Origin: a bacterium CG2_30_54_10
GTDB lineage: Bacteria > Muiribacteriota > Ozemobacteria > Ozemobacterales > Ozemobacteraceae
Direction of reading: 5' to 3'
Assembly: GCA_001872985.1 (NCBI GenBank)
Contig: MNYA01000453.1
Span: 1-14,761, forward strand
DNA: 14,761 bases
Part shown: positions 7,172 to 14,646 of the stretch, in pieces
Position numbering within the stretch: position 1 is the first letter of the stretch
Layout: the number at the start of each line of letters is the position of its first letter
Program-made: the position numbers and the translations under genes
Notes under the pieces: model-generated
What the model saw: the letters and a program-made list of their open reading frames with translations, nothing else
Told to the model about the DNA's origin: nothing
Databases searched by the model: none

Positions 7172-9400
7172 TCAAATGCATAGATCCTCCGGGCTGTAGG
7201 CCTCGCGGTGCAAGTCCAACCCGAGGTTTTCCCGATAGAGGGTCGTATCGACCTGGACCAGAATCCGGTCATGGAGTTTCTCGATGAAACTTTGCGTCAA
7301 AAGATGGTCAGCGGTGGGGCCGGGAACTGTTACGGTAAACCTCTGAAGTGCCCGCATAATCTCTCGAGTCGGCCCGCCAAATCGCAAACGCTCGATCAAC
7401 TTTTCGTTATTCCCATAGCTAACAACGATTGGAACGGAGTATTCATCGATCAACCGGAATTCCCCGCCCGCCGTCCGAAATTGAACATGGCCTTCATGAT
7501 TCACGTTCTTAACGAGATTGTCCCTGAGCCACGTTTCACCGAGATCATTCACGCTCGAGTAAAACAACTGAAAGTAACTCCGGAAGATTTCAGGATCAGC
7601 CGGCGCAAACTCCGGCGCAGCGCACAACTCCCTGGTCGTGTCCCGACCTTTGCGAAGCAAGTCGGGAAGCTTTCCCTCGGGGGGAATAAAAACATGCACC
7701 ATTCCGGGGCGGTCGAGACGGCCTTCGCGATTGCATCGCCCGGCGGCTTGATTGATGGAGTCGAGGCCTGCCAGAGCGCGATACACGACAGGAAAATCCA
7801 TATCCACGCCTGCCTCCACCAACTGGGTGCTGATGACGCGAACTGCATCGCCCGTCTCGAGCCGCGCCTTGATCGTGGCAATCACATTGGATCGATGTTG
7901 TCCGCACATAAGCGCCGAGAGATGGATGGTATCTTCCGGCATGGCCTTCCAAAGGTCAAAACAATCACGACGTCGATTTACGATGCAAAGCACCTGCTGA
8001 TGCTTTTGAAGTTCGGCGGCCAGCGTCGGCCAATCGGTCTGCCGATCCAGATTTTCGGGAAACCGGATGCTGGTGCGCTGGAGTTCCCCGAAAAGGCTGG
8101 AAGGGTTGGGAATGATCTCCCGGGGTGGCCGTTCGAGATATCGATCAAGAGCGGGTTGAGTGGCAGTGGAGAGGACGACCGTCACCCTGTAATCACTCAC
8201 GAGGCGGTTGAGCGCCTCAGTGCATGGAAAAAGCCATTTTGGCGGCAGGAGTTGCGCTTCATCAAGAATCACCACGCTGTTCACGAGGTTGTGAAGCTTT
8301 CGACACCGGCCCGGCTTGGCTGCATACAAGGACTCGAAAAACTGGACATTGGTCGTTACGATGACCGGGGCGTCCCAGTTCTCGGTGGCCAGTGAAAGGC
8401 CCGGGGTCTCCCGCTCTCTTTCGGGGGCGATATTCGAGTGGTGCTCGACCACGTTGGTTGCACCTAAGAAACCCCTCAGAACATCGGCGGTCTGCTCGAT
8501 TATGCTGGTGTATGGAATGACATAGACGATGCGCTTTTTGCCGTGGCGCACGGCATGATCGAGAGCGAAGGCGGTTCCAGAGAGGGTTTTCCCTCCACCG
8601 GTCGGAACGGTCAGCGTGAACATTCCCGGCTCCTCGAGAGCGGCTTTCCGGCAATCGGCCAGGATGCCTGCGCGAATCCGGTTGATGTTCTTTTCCGGCG
8701 ATCTGGCTCTGGCTTGCACCATCATCGCTTCAAGCGCCAAATCGAAGCGGGGTTTTAATTCCGCCAGGGTTGGAAAAACCAGACGACTGGATGCCTTTTT
8801 GGAGTCCATGAAGGCTTCAGTATCGAGAAAATCGGCGTCAACCAGGCATGAAAAGACCATTCGCACCCAAAGGTGGAAAGCCATCGGCTCACCATTGCGG
8901 CATTGTCCGGCAAAATCCGGGGGTCGCAAATCGAGCGGCAAGACACCCGCGAACTCGCTGACTTTATCTCGAATCCCTTCGAAAACCGGTTTTTCAGCTT
9001 CGAGTCGCTGAGAAAGTGAGTCGCGCCCTCCGTGCCAATCAGGCAAACCAGCATGGTGACCGGCGATCAGATAAGCGATTGTCCTGCCGATAATCGAGCG
9101 GGAGGGTTGACAATTGTCCAGGGCGAACACCGCGCCACACCCTGAGTGGTTGATCCGGCCCCCTGTCGCCTCACCATCAAACTCGGAGGAGTCCAGGCCA
9201 TTTTCCCGGAAAAGATAAGCCTGGAAATCAGGATGCACCTTTCCCAAATCGTGAAGTCGACCGGCCACCAGACCCCACTCTCGCGAGGAAAAACCGGCGG
9301 CGAATCCGGCCGCTTTCTCCGCTACCGAGGCAAGATGTTCCTCCAACGGCTGCCATTTATCAGGAGGAAACCCCTCCAACGAGTGCGCGAAACAAGGCAT
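7172..9400 (-). CDS. cas3: CRISPR-associated helicase-nuclease Cas3 (subtype I-C)
   Basis: The product has 742 residues. The N-terminal HD nuclease part shows H22, the HD pair at H50-D51 (GRLHDLGKVH), H85 and GHHAG at 114-118. The superfamily 2 helicase follows with Walker A PTGGGKT (266-272), DEAQ (380-383), STAT (411-414), STQLVEAGVDMDF near 535 and QAAGRCNREGR near 560. Cas3 is recruited by target-bound Cascade and degrades DNA with its nuclease and 3'-5' helicase. The start MPCFAHSLEG is typical of the I-C group, with GGGAGG upstream of the ATG. It is the first operon gene, about 30 nt after the predicted transcription start. Confidence 0.97.
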   Translation of the reverse strand: MPCFAHSLEGFPPDKWQPLEEHLASVAEKAAGFAAGFSSREWGLVAGRLHDLGKVHPDFQAYLFRENGLDSSEFDGEATGGRINHSGCGAVFALDNCQPSRSIIGRTIAYLIAGHHAGLPDWHGGRDSLSQRLEAEKPVFEGIRDKVSEFAGVLPLDLRPPDFAGQCRNGEPMAFHLWVRMVFSCLVDADFLDTEAFMDSKKASSRLVFPTLAELKPRFDLALEAMMVQARARSPEKNINRIRAGILADCRKAALEEPGMFTLTVPTGGGKTLSGTAFALDHAVRHGKKRIVYVIPYTSIIEQTADVLRGFLGATNVVEHHSNIAPERERETPGLSLATENWDAPVIVTTNVQFFESLYAAKPGRCRKLHNLVNSVVILDEAQLLPPKWLFPCTEALNRLVSDYRVTVVLSTATQPALDRYLERPPREIIPNPSSLFGELQRTSIRFPENLDRQTDWPTLAAELQKHQQVLCIVNRRRDCFDLWKAMPEDTIHLSALMCGQHRSNVIATIKARLETGDAVRVISTQLVEAGVDMDFPVVYRALAGLDSINQAAGRCNREGRLDRPGMVHVFIPPEGKLPDLLRKGRDTTRELCAAPEFAPADPEIFRSYFQLFYSSVNDLGETWLRDNLVKNVNHEGHVQFRTAGGEFRLIDEYSVPIVVSYGNNEKLIERLRFGGPTREIMRALQRFTVTVPGPTADHLLTQSFIEKLHDRILVQVDTTLYRENLGLDLHREAYSPEDLCI

Positions 9401-9436
9401 CCGGCCCCCTCCCTGTTGGCTACGTCAGGAATCCTC

Positions 9437-9465
9437 ACGATAACTCTAAATTGTCGCCCTGTCAA
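9437..9465 (-). promoter_or_regulatory. Predicted sigma-70-type promoter of the cas operon
   Basis: On the minus strand, a perfect -35 TTGACA (9465-9460) is followed by a 17-bp spacer and the -10 hexamer TATCGT (9442-9437, 4 of 6). The start site would be near 9430, about 30 nt before the cas3 ATG. Position and spacing fit well. Confidence 0.65.
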
Positions 9466-9466
9466 T

Positions 9467-9486
9467 CAACGAGATCCAACGAGACC
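9467..9486. promoter_or_regulatory. Tandem 10-bp repeat abutting the cas promoter
   Basis: CAACGAGATC (9467-9476) and CAACGAGACC (9477-9486) are adjacent direct repeats, 9 of 10 identical, ending one base upstream of the -35. One-turn spacing on the same DNA face suits binding of an activator, but no regulator gene is in the window. Confidence 0.4.
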
Positions 9487-9552
9487 CTATCCGCCAGCAC
9501 ATCCCTCTCCGACCCTCAAAAGTATTCCTTCCCCTCCCTACTCTCATCCATC

Positions 9553-9574
9553 GTACGAGTTCAGCGGTTTGGGA
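9553..9574 (+). repeat. Solitary copy of the MITE terminal-repeat sequence
   Basis: GTACGAGTTCAGCGGTTTG followed by GGA matches the left terminal repeat of the nearby MITE at 18 of 22 positions and in the same orientation. No matching right end or target duplication was found, so it is a relic end or a chance match. Confidence 0.4.
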
Positions 9575-9595
9575 AAAAATGTCGAAATGGGCCTG

Positions 9596-9617
9596 GATTC
9601 CCGCCTTCGCGGAAATC
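9596..9617. repeat. REP-like hairpin
   Basis: GATTCCCGC (9596-9604) pairs with GCGGAAATC (9609-9617) around a CTTC loop, with one mismatch in nine pairs. The GGATTCCCGC...GCGG form is common among dispersed palindromes in bacterial genomes. It has no T-run, so a terminator role is not supported. Confidence 0.45.
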
Positions 9618-9634
9618 TAGTTCATACTATTCTC

Positions 9635-9922
9635 GTAAGAGTTAAGCGGTTTGAAATAAGAAAGACGAAGAAAGCTGGGGAAACGGAAAAAAGGGAGAAA
9701 GGATAGGATATTTGGCCGCGGATTAACGCAGATTAACGCAGATCTGGAGTGGAAGGAAAAAAATTCAGAGTTTACCTGTTTGGGAAAATTGAAGAGAAGG
9801 TGAATGGGAGAAAATGGAGAATGGGAGAAAATAAATTTAGGGTTCTTGAAAAAAATTCTCCATTTCTCCATTTCTCCTTATTCTTTCCTCGTTCTCCCCT
9901 TTTCAAACCGCTAAACTCTTAC
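9635..9922. mobile_element. 288-bp MITE with 22-bp terminal inverted repeats and 8-bp target duplication
   Basis: The left end starts GTAAGAGTTAAGCGGTTTG (9635-9656 is the full 22-bp repeat). The right end, 9901-9922, is its reverse complement at 21 of 22 positions. Both sides carry the same 8 bp, CTATTCTC (9627-9634 and 9923-9930). The interior has no real gene. It contains a purine-rich central hairpin (about 9804-9832 with 9855-9882) and one arm of a 29-bp repeat. Ends beginning GTAA and an 8-bp duplication fit the IS66 family, which could move it in trans. The boundaries are read directly; the family is inferred. Confidence 0.85.
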
Positions 9923-9997
9923 CTATTCTCAATCCTCTAAACTCATATCAATTCTTTCTTGGTTCCAAATCCGCGTTAATCTGCGTTAATCCGCGGC
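9715..9997. repeat. Pair of 29-bp inverted repeats built on the decamer GATTAACGCA
   Basis: The arm at 9715-9743 contains GATTAACGCA twice in tandem after GCCGCG. The arm at 9969-9997 is its reverse complement at 28 of 29 positions. The arms are 225 bp apart; the left lies inside the MITE and the right lies 39 bp beyond its target duplication. From memory, GCAGATTAACGCAGATTAA-type strings recur in intergenic DNA of many unrelated bacteria; their function is not known to me. Confidence 0.75.
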
Positions 9998-10009
9998 TAA
10001 AACTCTTCT

Positions 10010-10040
10010 CTTTCTTTCTTTATTTCTTTCTTTCTTTTCT
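10010..10040. repeat. TTTC microsatellite-like tract
   Basis: An imperfect run of TTTC units interrupted by TATTTC and ending TTTTCTTC. It lies just past the end of the M50 gene on that gene's transcribed side, where the minus strand reads as GAAA repeats. It is prone to slippage; no function is evident. Confidence 0.6.
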
Positions 10041-10061
10041 TCGGCTAATTGTAAAACCAAC

Positions 10062-10787
10062 TCACCGCGGCTTACTAGCGCGTTCTGCTTTCATCGTTGC
10101 TTCCAAAACCAAAAAGGCAACGTAAATAGCCAGTATCAACCACGCAACCCCGACGACCATGCTGGGAAGATGGAGCTGCTCGGCCAGCCGGTAGGCATCC
10201 GACTGCGGAACGGCGCGGTCGATCAGGTCGGATTTGATGTCCAGGATCACGTAAAACATCGATGACAGGCCGATGTAGCGCAACAACTGGTCGCAGGCCA
10301 CCTCGCCGAACTGGCTGGCGAAGCCCACCATCGCCGCCCCGAAGGAAAGCCCGAAAATCACCCCGGCGGTGGTTCGCACGTAGAAAACAGTAACGCCGAT
10401 CAGCAAAACGCCAAGAAACTGCACCAGCTCACGGTCGAGGCGGGTCTTCGCGGCCATGTACAGAATGCCGGCGCCCCAGAGAAGGCTTCCCAGATACCCG
10501 GCTGAGAGGATCAGCCACCAGCTTCCGCCGGCCGTCCAGCAGAGGCCGCCCTGGTCCGCGGTCAGCTCGATCGAATGCATGCTTCCCCCGGTCAACACGG
10601 CGGCCAGTCCGTGCGACAGTTCATGGAAGAACACCGTCAGAAGCTTGATCGGATAAACAATCGGGCTCTCCCAGAAGTACACCGACAGCCCGAACAGAAT
10701 CAGGGGAATCCCCATGCCTCCGAGCGGCAGGGCGGGGGCTTTCCCCCCGCCATCGAGGTTCAATGCCGGATTGGGAAACGCTTGCAT
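10062..10787 (-). CDS. M50B-like membrane zinc metalloprotease
   Basis: The product has 241 residues. HELSH at residues 55-59, within the segment PIKLLTVFFHELSHGLAAVLTGG, is the zinc-binding HExxH motif inside a membrane helix. SAGYLGSLLWG near residue 95 is typical of the M50B group. Several further hydrophobic segments follow (about 123-160 and 208-231), giving a multi-pass protein. Members of this group cut substrates within or near the membrane, but the specific substrate is unknown. The ATG at 10787 is preferred over the TTG at 10790 because AGGAG lies 7 nt before it. It lies 217 bp after the large fusion gene on the same strand, too far for coupling. Confidence 0.85.
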   Translation of the reverse strand: MQAFPNPALNLDGGGKAPALPLGGMGIPLILFGLSVYFWESPIVYPIKLLTVFFHELSHGLAAVLTGGSMHSIELTADQGGLCWTAGGSWWLILSAGYLGSLLWGAGILYMAAKTRLDRELVQFLGVLLIGVTVFYVRTTAGVIFGLSFGAAMVGFASQFGEVACDQLLRYIGLSSMFYVILDIKSDLIDRAVPQSDAYRLAEQLHLPSMVVGVAWLILAIYVAFLVLEATMKAERASKPR

Positions 10788-10863
10788 CAAGTATCTCCTT
10801 TCATCAGGCCCTCGGCCCAGTTTACGTCGTGGCTACCAAGATCAGCTAAACTCCAGCCCTTTG

Positions 10864-10953
10864 TTGTCATTGCCGCAATGGCGGACCAGAGCGAAGCGAA
10901 GCAATCCCCGGCATCACGAGATTGCTTCGGCGCAATGCGCCTCGCAATGACAA
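10864..10953. repeat. Nested palindromic dispersed-repeat element
   Basis: TTGTCATTGC (10864-10873) pairs exactly with GCAATGACAA (10944-10953), and inside it CGAAGCAATC (10897-10906) pairs exactly with GATTGCTTCG (10920-10929). The whole forms a long imperfect hairpin in the 217-bp gap between two genes. TTGTCATTGCG...GATTGCTTCG...CGCAATGACA elements are a familiar class of dispersed intergenic repeats. This explains why the rest of the gap holds no gene. Confidence 0.75.
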
Positions 10954-11004
10954 TCTCTCGGTCGCGGGTCAGACCAGAATTTAGCATGTTTTGTTGGTCG
11001 CGGT

Positions 11005-14000
11005 TCATGCCGGGGTCGTTCCTGTCGGGGTTGAGCCTGACGGGCTTTCCCCAGCCGGAATTGACTCGGTCGGTTTCCACCGGAAAAGATGGAACATCAG
11101 GCAGGTAATGAATGTCGCGAGGAATCCCATTTTGAATGAGTTGTCGGCCTGATAAAGTTTCATCATCAGCGTGAAAGCCAACCCGGCTGACAGCAGTGCC
11201 ACCACGGTGAACCAGAAGAAACGGTATCGGCCGGTGAACATGAAGAGAAGTGAAATTCCGGCCAGGGCGCCGCACAAAACAATTCCCACCTGGAACATCT
11301 TCCCTTGCCCCGAGCGGGGGCTGACCAGAACGCCTGCCATGTGTGGCGGTTCGCCGTTGGGTTCGATCTGCTGCATCAGGAAACTCGTCGACCAGGATGT
11401 GGTCGGAATCATGAACTTGACAGGCAGGAGCCCGACGACGCTGCTTCCGCCGACATCTCCGCCCAGGACGGACTGGGTCTTGGTGGTCATCAAGGCACCC
11501 AGGTCGAGCCCTGGAAACTGCTTGCGACCATCGAGCAATGGCTGATCCGGGCGATCCATTATCCGGTCCACGTTTCCTTCCCCTCTCATCAGCTCGAACC
11601 CTTCGGGCAGGAAGGCCACCCAGCTCAACTCGCTCACGTCCAGATGGACCCGCGGCAGCTCCAACCTGAGCGCCTGGAAAGACCGCAAGGGTCCCGCCAA
11701 TCGCATGGCGAAAATGATCTCGACGGGAAACGGCTGCGGATCGCCATTGACCATCGGCGAACGGATGATGGGAATATTGAAGACTTTCTTTTCAGGATCG
11801 AATCCGGCCTTGACCGCGAGGTTCGCCACCTCGCTGCTCCACAGGGTGGTCGTGACCGAACCGAGTTCGGGGAGCCGGATCTTCAGGAACTGCTCGGAAT
11901 TGTTGCGGACCTCAAAAGCCACCCGGGTCAACAGGAAGCCATCCTCGTTGACCAGGGTCATGGCCTCGGCCCGATCGACCACGGCCGAGACCTGATCGAC
12001 CGCCTTCGGCCTGGTCAGGCTCAACTGCAGCTTGTTCGGATGCTTGATGAACTTGAAGGCCAAAGGCAACTTCTCCGGCGGCTGCCCTTTGTAATCACGA
12101 AGGAACTCACCCACATCGATTACGCTATATCCGACTAGCGTTTCAGGGGCACCGACCTCGAAGGACGGAAGACAGCCGACGGCTAACAACCCCGTGCTGC
12201 GGTCGGCATTTACAGGTATCATCTCAGGAACCAGATAGAGTTCATTCTCTTTCAACCGCTGGATGTCCTCCTCGAACTCGACCGCAAAACCGACCACGCC
12301 CTTCACCTCGGAATTGAAAGCAATGTTCAGCCGTCTGAACTTCTCGTCAGCAACCTCCTCGATCTTCCAATCATCGATCGTCCTGTCCTCGACCTTTAGA
12401 ACGCGAATTTGCGGCGGAACCCGCAAGGTGAAACTCGAAATTCCCTCGGAGCCCATTACCTGCAAGACATATTGGTTGCGACCCTGCACGAAGCCCTCCT
12501 CGAACATCAGCAGGTTCTTTTCGGTCACCAGCACCCGGGTCTCCTCGTGAAGAACGACTGGTGCCGAAGCCGCCGCGGTTGCCGAACCCGAGGCCGACTC
12601 CGCCTCGCCCTGCTCATCGGTGACCGCGGCAGGAGAAGACATGCCCAGCCGCCGCGCCAGCTCCACTTTCACCCTGGAGGTCGGAGGCAGAATTGCCCGG
12701 AAGGTGGTACCCCGCGGTCCGGAGGCTACCACCGTCAGGATCCCGGGATCGAGCCAGGCATCACAATCGCCCTCGGGAACGAGTATCTCGAGAGTCGAAA
12801 GGCAGAACGGCACCATTGGCAGTTCGAACCGACGGGTGTTGAACTCGGTTGCCGAGAAGGGAAGAAAGAAATCGACATCGAGCACGCGCGAACCCGTGCC
12901 GTTGGTGATCAGGCCATAGTGGCTTTCACCGGAATCCTGGGCGGTGACCAGGTCGAGAGGGGCCGGTGAACCATCCAGCGATACCTGGGAGGGAATCACC
13001 ATTGAAGACAACAACCTGATTGTCTTCCAGCCCTCGTTGAAAAGCTCGATCTCGAAATGGCCCCGGAACTTCACCCCGCGTTCCCCAATTGTTCCTTTGT
13101 ATTCAGCCCGCCGGGTTGAAAAATTGATGGGGGACCGGATGGGCTCGGGAGTCGGCTTTTCGCCTACATCGAGCAGATATCGATAGTCGGCTTCCGGGAC
13201 GATGACCATACTTTCCTCCGGACCCATCACCTTCGACAGTTCGGTGAAGGGGACCATCACCCGGACTTCCGGGTGAGGGGCGCCAAACGCCGCCAGGGTT
13301 CCAACCAGCAGAAAGGCCACCAACGCTATGGAAACGGGCACAGGCGAAACCACGGGCTCACCTGCCCGACCGGATACTGGCTGTTCTGGCTCAGGCTCAG
13401 GTTCAGGTTCAGGCTCCTTGCCCGCCTTGTCATCGAAGTTGATACCCGAAACAGACGGACGAACATGACGTCGTGGTTGGCTTCCCAATCCACCGGAGCC
13501 GCCGGGGCCACCGGAGCCGCCGGGGTGCTTATCATCGCCCGGACCTCCCGGGTTGCCGCCTCCGTCGCCGAATGAAACATTCTGAAGAGAGATGAACCAT
13601 CCGACCTTCCAGGCCACCCCGACGGCCAGGGCAAACCACAAACCGTAATTGGCCGAATCGCCTATGGCGGCGAACATCTGGTCCCAGACGGACAGGACCC
13701 CGATGATCGCGCCGGCCATTAGAAGCTTCGGAAAATAGCGGTGGTAGGTTCCTCCGACAAAGTAGAACCCGGCCAGCAAACCCAGCAGGAAGGCGGTGAT
13801 CTTCAAACCTTGCAGGATCTCCCATCTCATGAACCCGAACCGAACTGTCGGGCAGGTGGTGTTCCTGGTCAGCGCTCCATCGCCAGCTTGATCGGCCAGA
13901 ACCAGATCCCTGGTAAGCGAGTAGAAGTTCGAAGTCAGGACGAACTTGGTTTCCAGGGAAAGGGCTCCCTTGGTGCGTCCCCCAGAGAAGCCTTTCCTGG

Positions 14001-14460
14001 GTTCCGGAGCGCCTGGGCTCCCCGACGGTGCTGAGGTCTGAACGTGGGTCGGGCTGTGAACTCCGGCCATGTTCAGGATTTTGTCGATGTCCTGGTCGAC
14101 TCCGCCGCAGCCCTTGCAGTAGACGAAGCCGGTGCTGCTCAGATCTCCGGAAGCGAAGTATTCGCATGTCATCATGGGGGGAGTGATCGGGCTCTTCAGA
14201 TACTGGCCCTTTAACAACGCCGGCATATCCAACCCCGTCATCATTGCGGGATGGTCCATGTTGTACATTTCGACGGCTCCCTGCAAAACCCGCTGATTGG
14301 CATAACAGGCCTTCATCCGGCTCTGCTCCCTGGCCTTGCGGAAGTTGGGGGTGGCAATGGCCGCGAGAATGCCCAGAATCGCCACCACGATCATCAATTC
14401 AGCCAGGCGAAAACCCTTGCCGGAGAAGACAAAGGAAACGAGCCCGATATGGCGAGCCAG
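11005..14460 (-). CDS. Prepilin-like N-terminus fused to a multi-pass membrane protein with a large beta-rich domain
   Basis: Numbering starts at the TTG at 14397 (1130 residues). Just upstream, in frame, lies SGKG-FRLAELMIVVAILGIL, a type IV prepilin cleavage site and helix. Only a CTG at 14460 could start it; no ATG, GTG or TTG occurs before the in-frame TAA at 14482-14484. Residues 20-110 form a short pilin-like head with CKGC. Membrane segments follow near 197-217, 225-245 and 252-270. Then come a Gly/Pro linker (277-306), a Glu-Pro run (328-338), another membrane segment (353-372), a long beta-rich region (about 375-1000) and three membrane segments near 1035-1054, 1057-1080 and 1088-1107. 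The tail is Ser/Thr/Pro-rich. Function unknown; a surface or envelope role is inferred. Confidence 0.75.
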   Translation of the reverse strand: MARHIGLVSFVFSGKGFRLAELMIVVAILGILAAIATPNFRKAREQSRMKACYANQRVLQGAVEMYNMDHPAMMTGLDMPALLKGQYLKSPITPPMMTCEYFASGDLSSTGFVYCKGCGGVDQDIDKILNMAGVHSPTHVQTSAPSGSPGAPEPRKGFSGGRTKGALSLETKFVLTSNFYSLTRDLVLADQAGDGALTRNTTCPTVRFGFMRWEILQGLKITAFLLGLLAGFYFVGGTYHRYFPKLLMAGAIIGVLSVWDQMFAAIGDSANYGLWFALAVGVAWKVGWFISLQNVSFGDGGGNPGGPGDDKHPGGSGGPGGSGGLGSQPRRHVRPSVSGINFDDKAGKEPEPEPEPEPEQPVSGRAGEPVVSPVPVSIALVAFLLVGTLAAFGAPHPEVRVMVPFTELSKVMGPEESMVIVPEADYRYLLDVGEKPTPEPIRSPINFSTRRAEYKGTIGERGVKFRGHFEIELFNEGWKTIRLLSSMVIPSQVSLDGSPAPLDLVTAQDSGESHYGLITNGTGSRVLDVDFFLPFSATEFNTRRFELPMVPFCLSTLEILVPEGDCDAWLDPGILTVVASGPRGTTFRAILPPTSRVKVELARRLGMSSPAAVTDEQGEAESASGSATAAASAPVVLHEETRVLVTEKNLLMFEEGFVQGRNQYVLQVMGSEGISSFTLRVPPQIRVLKVEDRTIDDWKIEEVADEKFRRLNIAFNSEVKGVVGFAVEFEEDIQRLKENELYLVPEMIPVNADRSTGLLAVGCLPSFEVGAPETLVGYSVIDVGEFLRDYKGQPPEKLPLAFKFIKHPNKLQLSLTRPKAVDQVSAVVDRAEAMTLVNEDGFLLTRVAFEVRNNSEQFLKIRLPELGSVTTTLWSSEVANLAVKAGFDPEKKVFNIPIIRSPMVNGDPQPFPVEIIFAMRLAGPLRSFQALRLELPRVHLDVSELSWVAFLPEGFELMRGEGNVDRIMDRPDQPLLDGRKQFPGLDLGALMTTKTQSVLGGDVGGSSVVGLLPVKFMIPTTSWSTSFLMQQIEPNGEPPHMAGVLVSPRSGQGKMFQVGIVLCGALAGISLLFMFTGRYRFFWFTVVALLSAGLAFTLMMKLYQADNSFKMGFLATFITCLMFHLFRWKPTESIPAGESPSGSTPTGTTPA
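13388..13417 (-). repeat. In-frame hexamer repeat encoding Glu-Pro
   Basis: Five 6-bp units (GGCTCA, GGCTCA, GGTTCA, GGTTCA, GGCTCC) encode the alternating Glu-Pro linker of the fusion protein. Because the unit is 6 bp, slippage would change linker length without shifting frame. Confidence 0.8.
13490..13525 (-). repeat. Perfect tandem 18-bp repeat in the Gly-rich linker
   Basis: CCACCGGAGCCGCCGGGG occurs twice back to back (13490-13507 and 13508-13525). It encodes two copies of a six-residue Gly/Pro/Ser unit in the linker before the Glu-Pro run. Confidence 0.85.
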
Positions 14461-14646
14461 CTGAAGTTTTAAGGTTGTACTTTAACACTAAAATGATATT
14501 TAGTACTAGAGTGAAAAAGAAAAGCCGTTTTGCTGTCCTGTTGATATTAGTACGGGGTTCTTTCTTGCCGGGTTCGGGAAACCACCTCCTGGTTTCAGGC
14601 TCTCTTGAGATGCTTTTTCTCGACTCTATTCTACATTCCATTTTTC
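14461..14646. other. Upstream region of the fusion gene
   Basis: AT-rich DNA with no gene. ACTAAA and TTTAGT (about 14488-14505) form a 6-bp inverted repeat around ATGATA, and GAAACC/GGTTTC (14578-14583 and 14591-14596) form another. A promoter for the leftward gene is expected here, but I see no convincing -35/-10 pair. Confidence 0.35.

Larger units (their letters stand above)
9401..10061. other. Gene-free, repeat-rich interval between cas3 and the M50 gene
   Basis: About 660 bp without a credible gene. Short open frames here have low-complexity translations caused by purine/pyrimidine tracts. Contents in order: the cas promoter region, a pyrimidine-rich tract, a solitary terminal-repeat copy, a REP-like hairpin, the MITE, the second arm of the 29-bp repeat, and a TTTC tract. 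It separates two leftward transcription units. Confidence 0.7.

Noticed and set aside
7208..8395. 395-codon open frame on the plus strand
   Set aside because: It runs antisense across cas3, whose motifs are intact, and its translation has no recognisable domain. High GC antisense frames are common.
9553..9922. A larger element using the solitary left end and the MITE right end
   Set aside because: The flanking 8-mers (CATCCATC and CTATTCTC) do not match, whereas the 9635-9922 element has a perfect duplication.
9617..9940. Short open frames on both strands in the MITE region
   Set aside because: Translations are low complexity (Phe/Ser/Lys-rich) and come from purine/pyrimidine tracts and hairpin arms of the element.
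10787..11275. 162-codon minus-strand frame
   Set aside because: It overlaps the end of the fusion gene in another frame and crosses the nested palindromic repeat, so it is not a gene.
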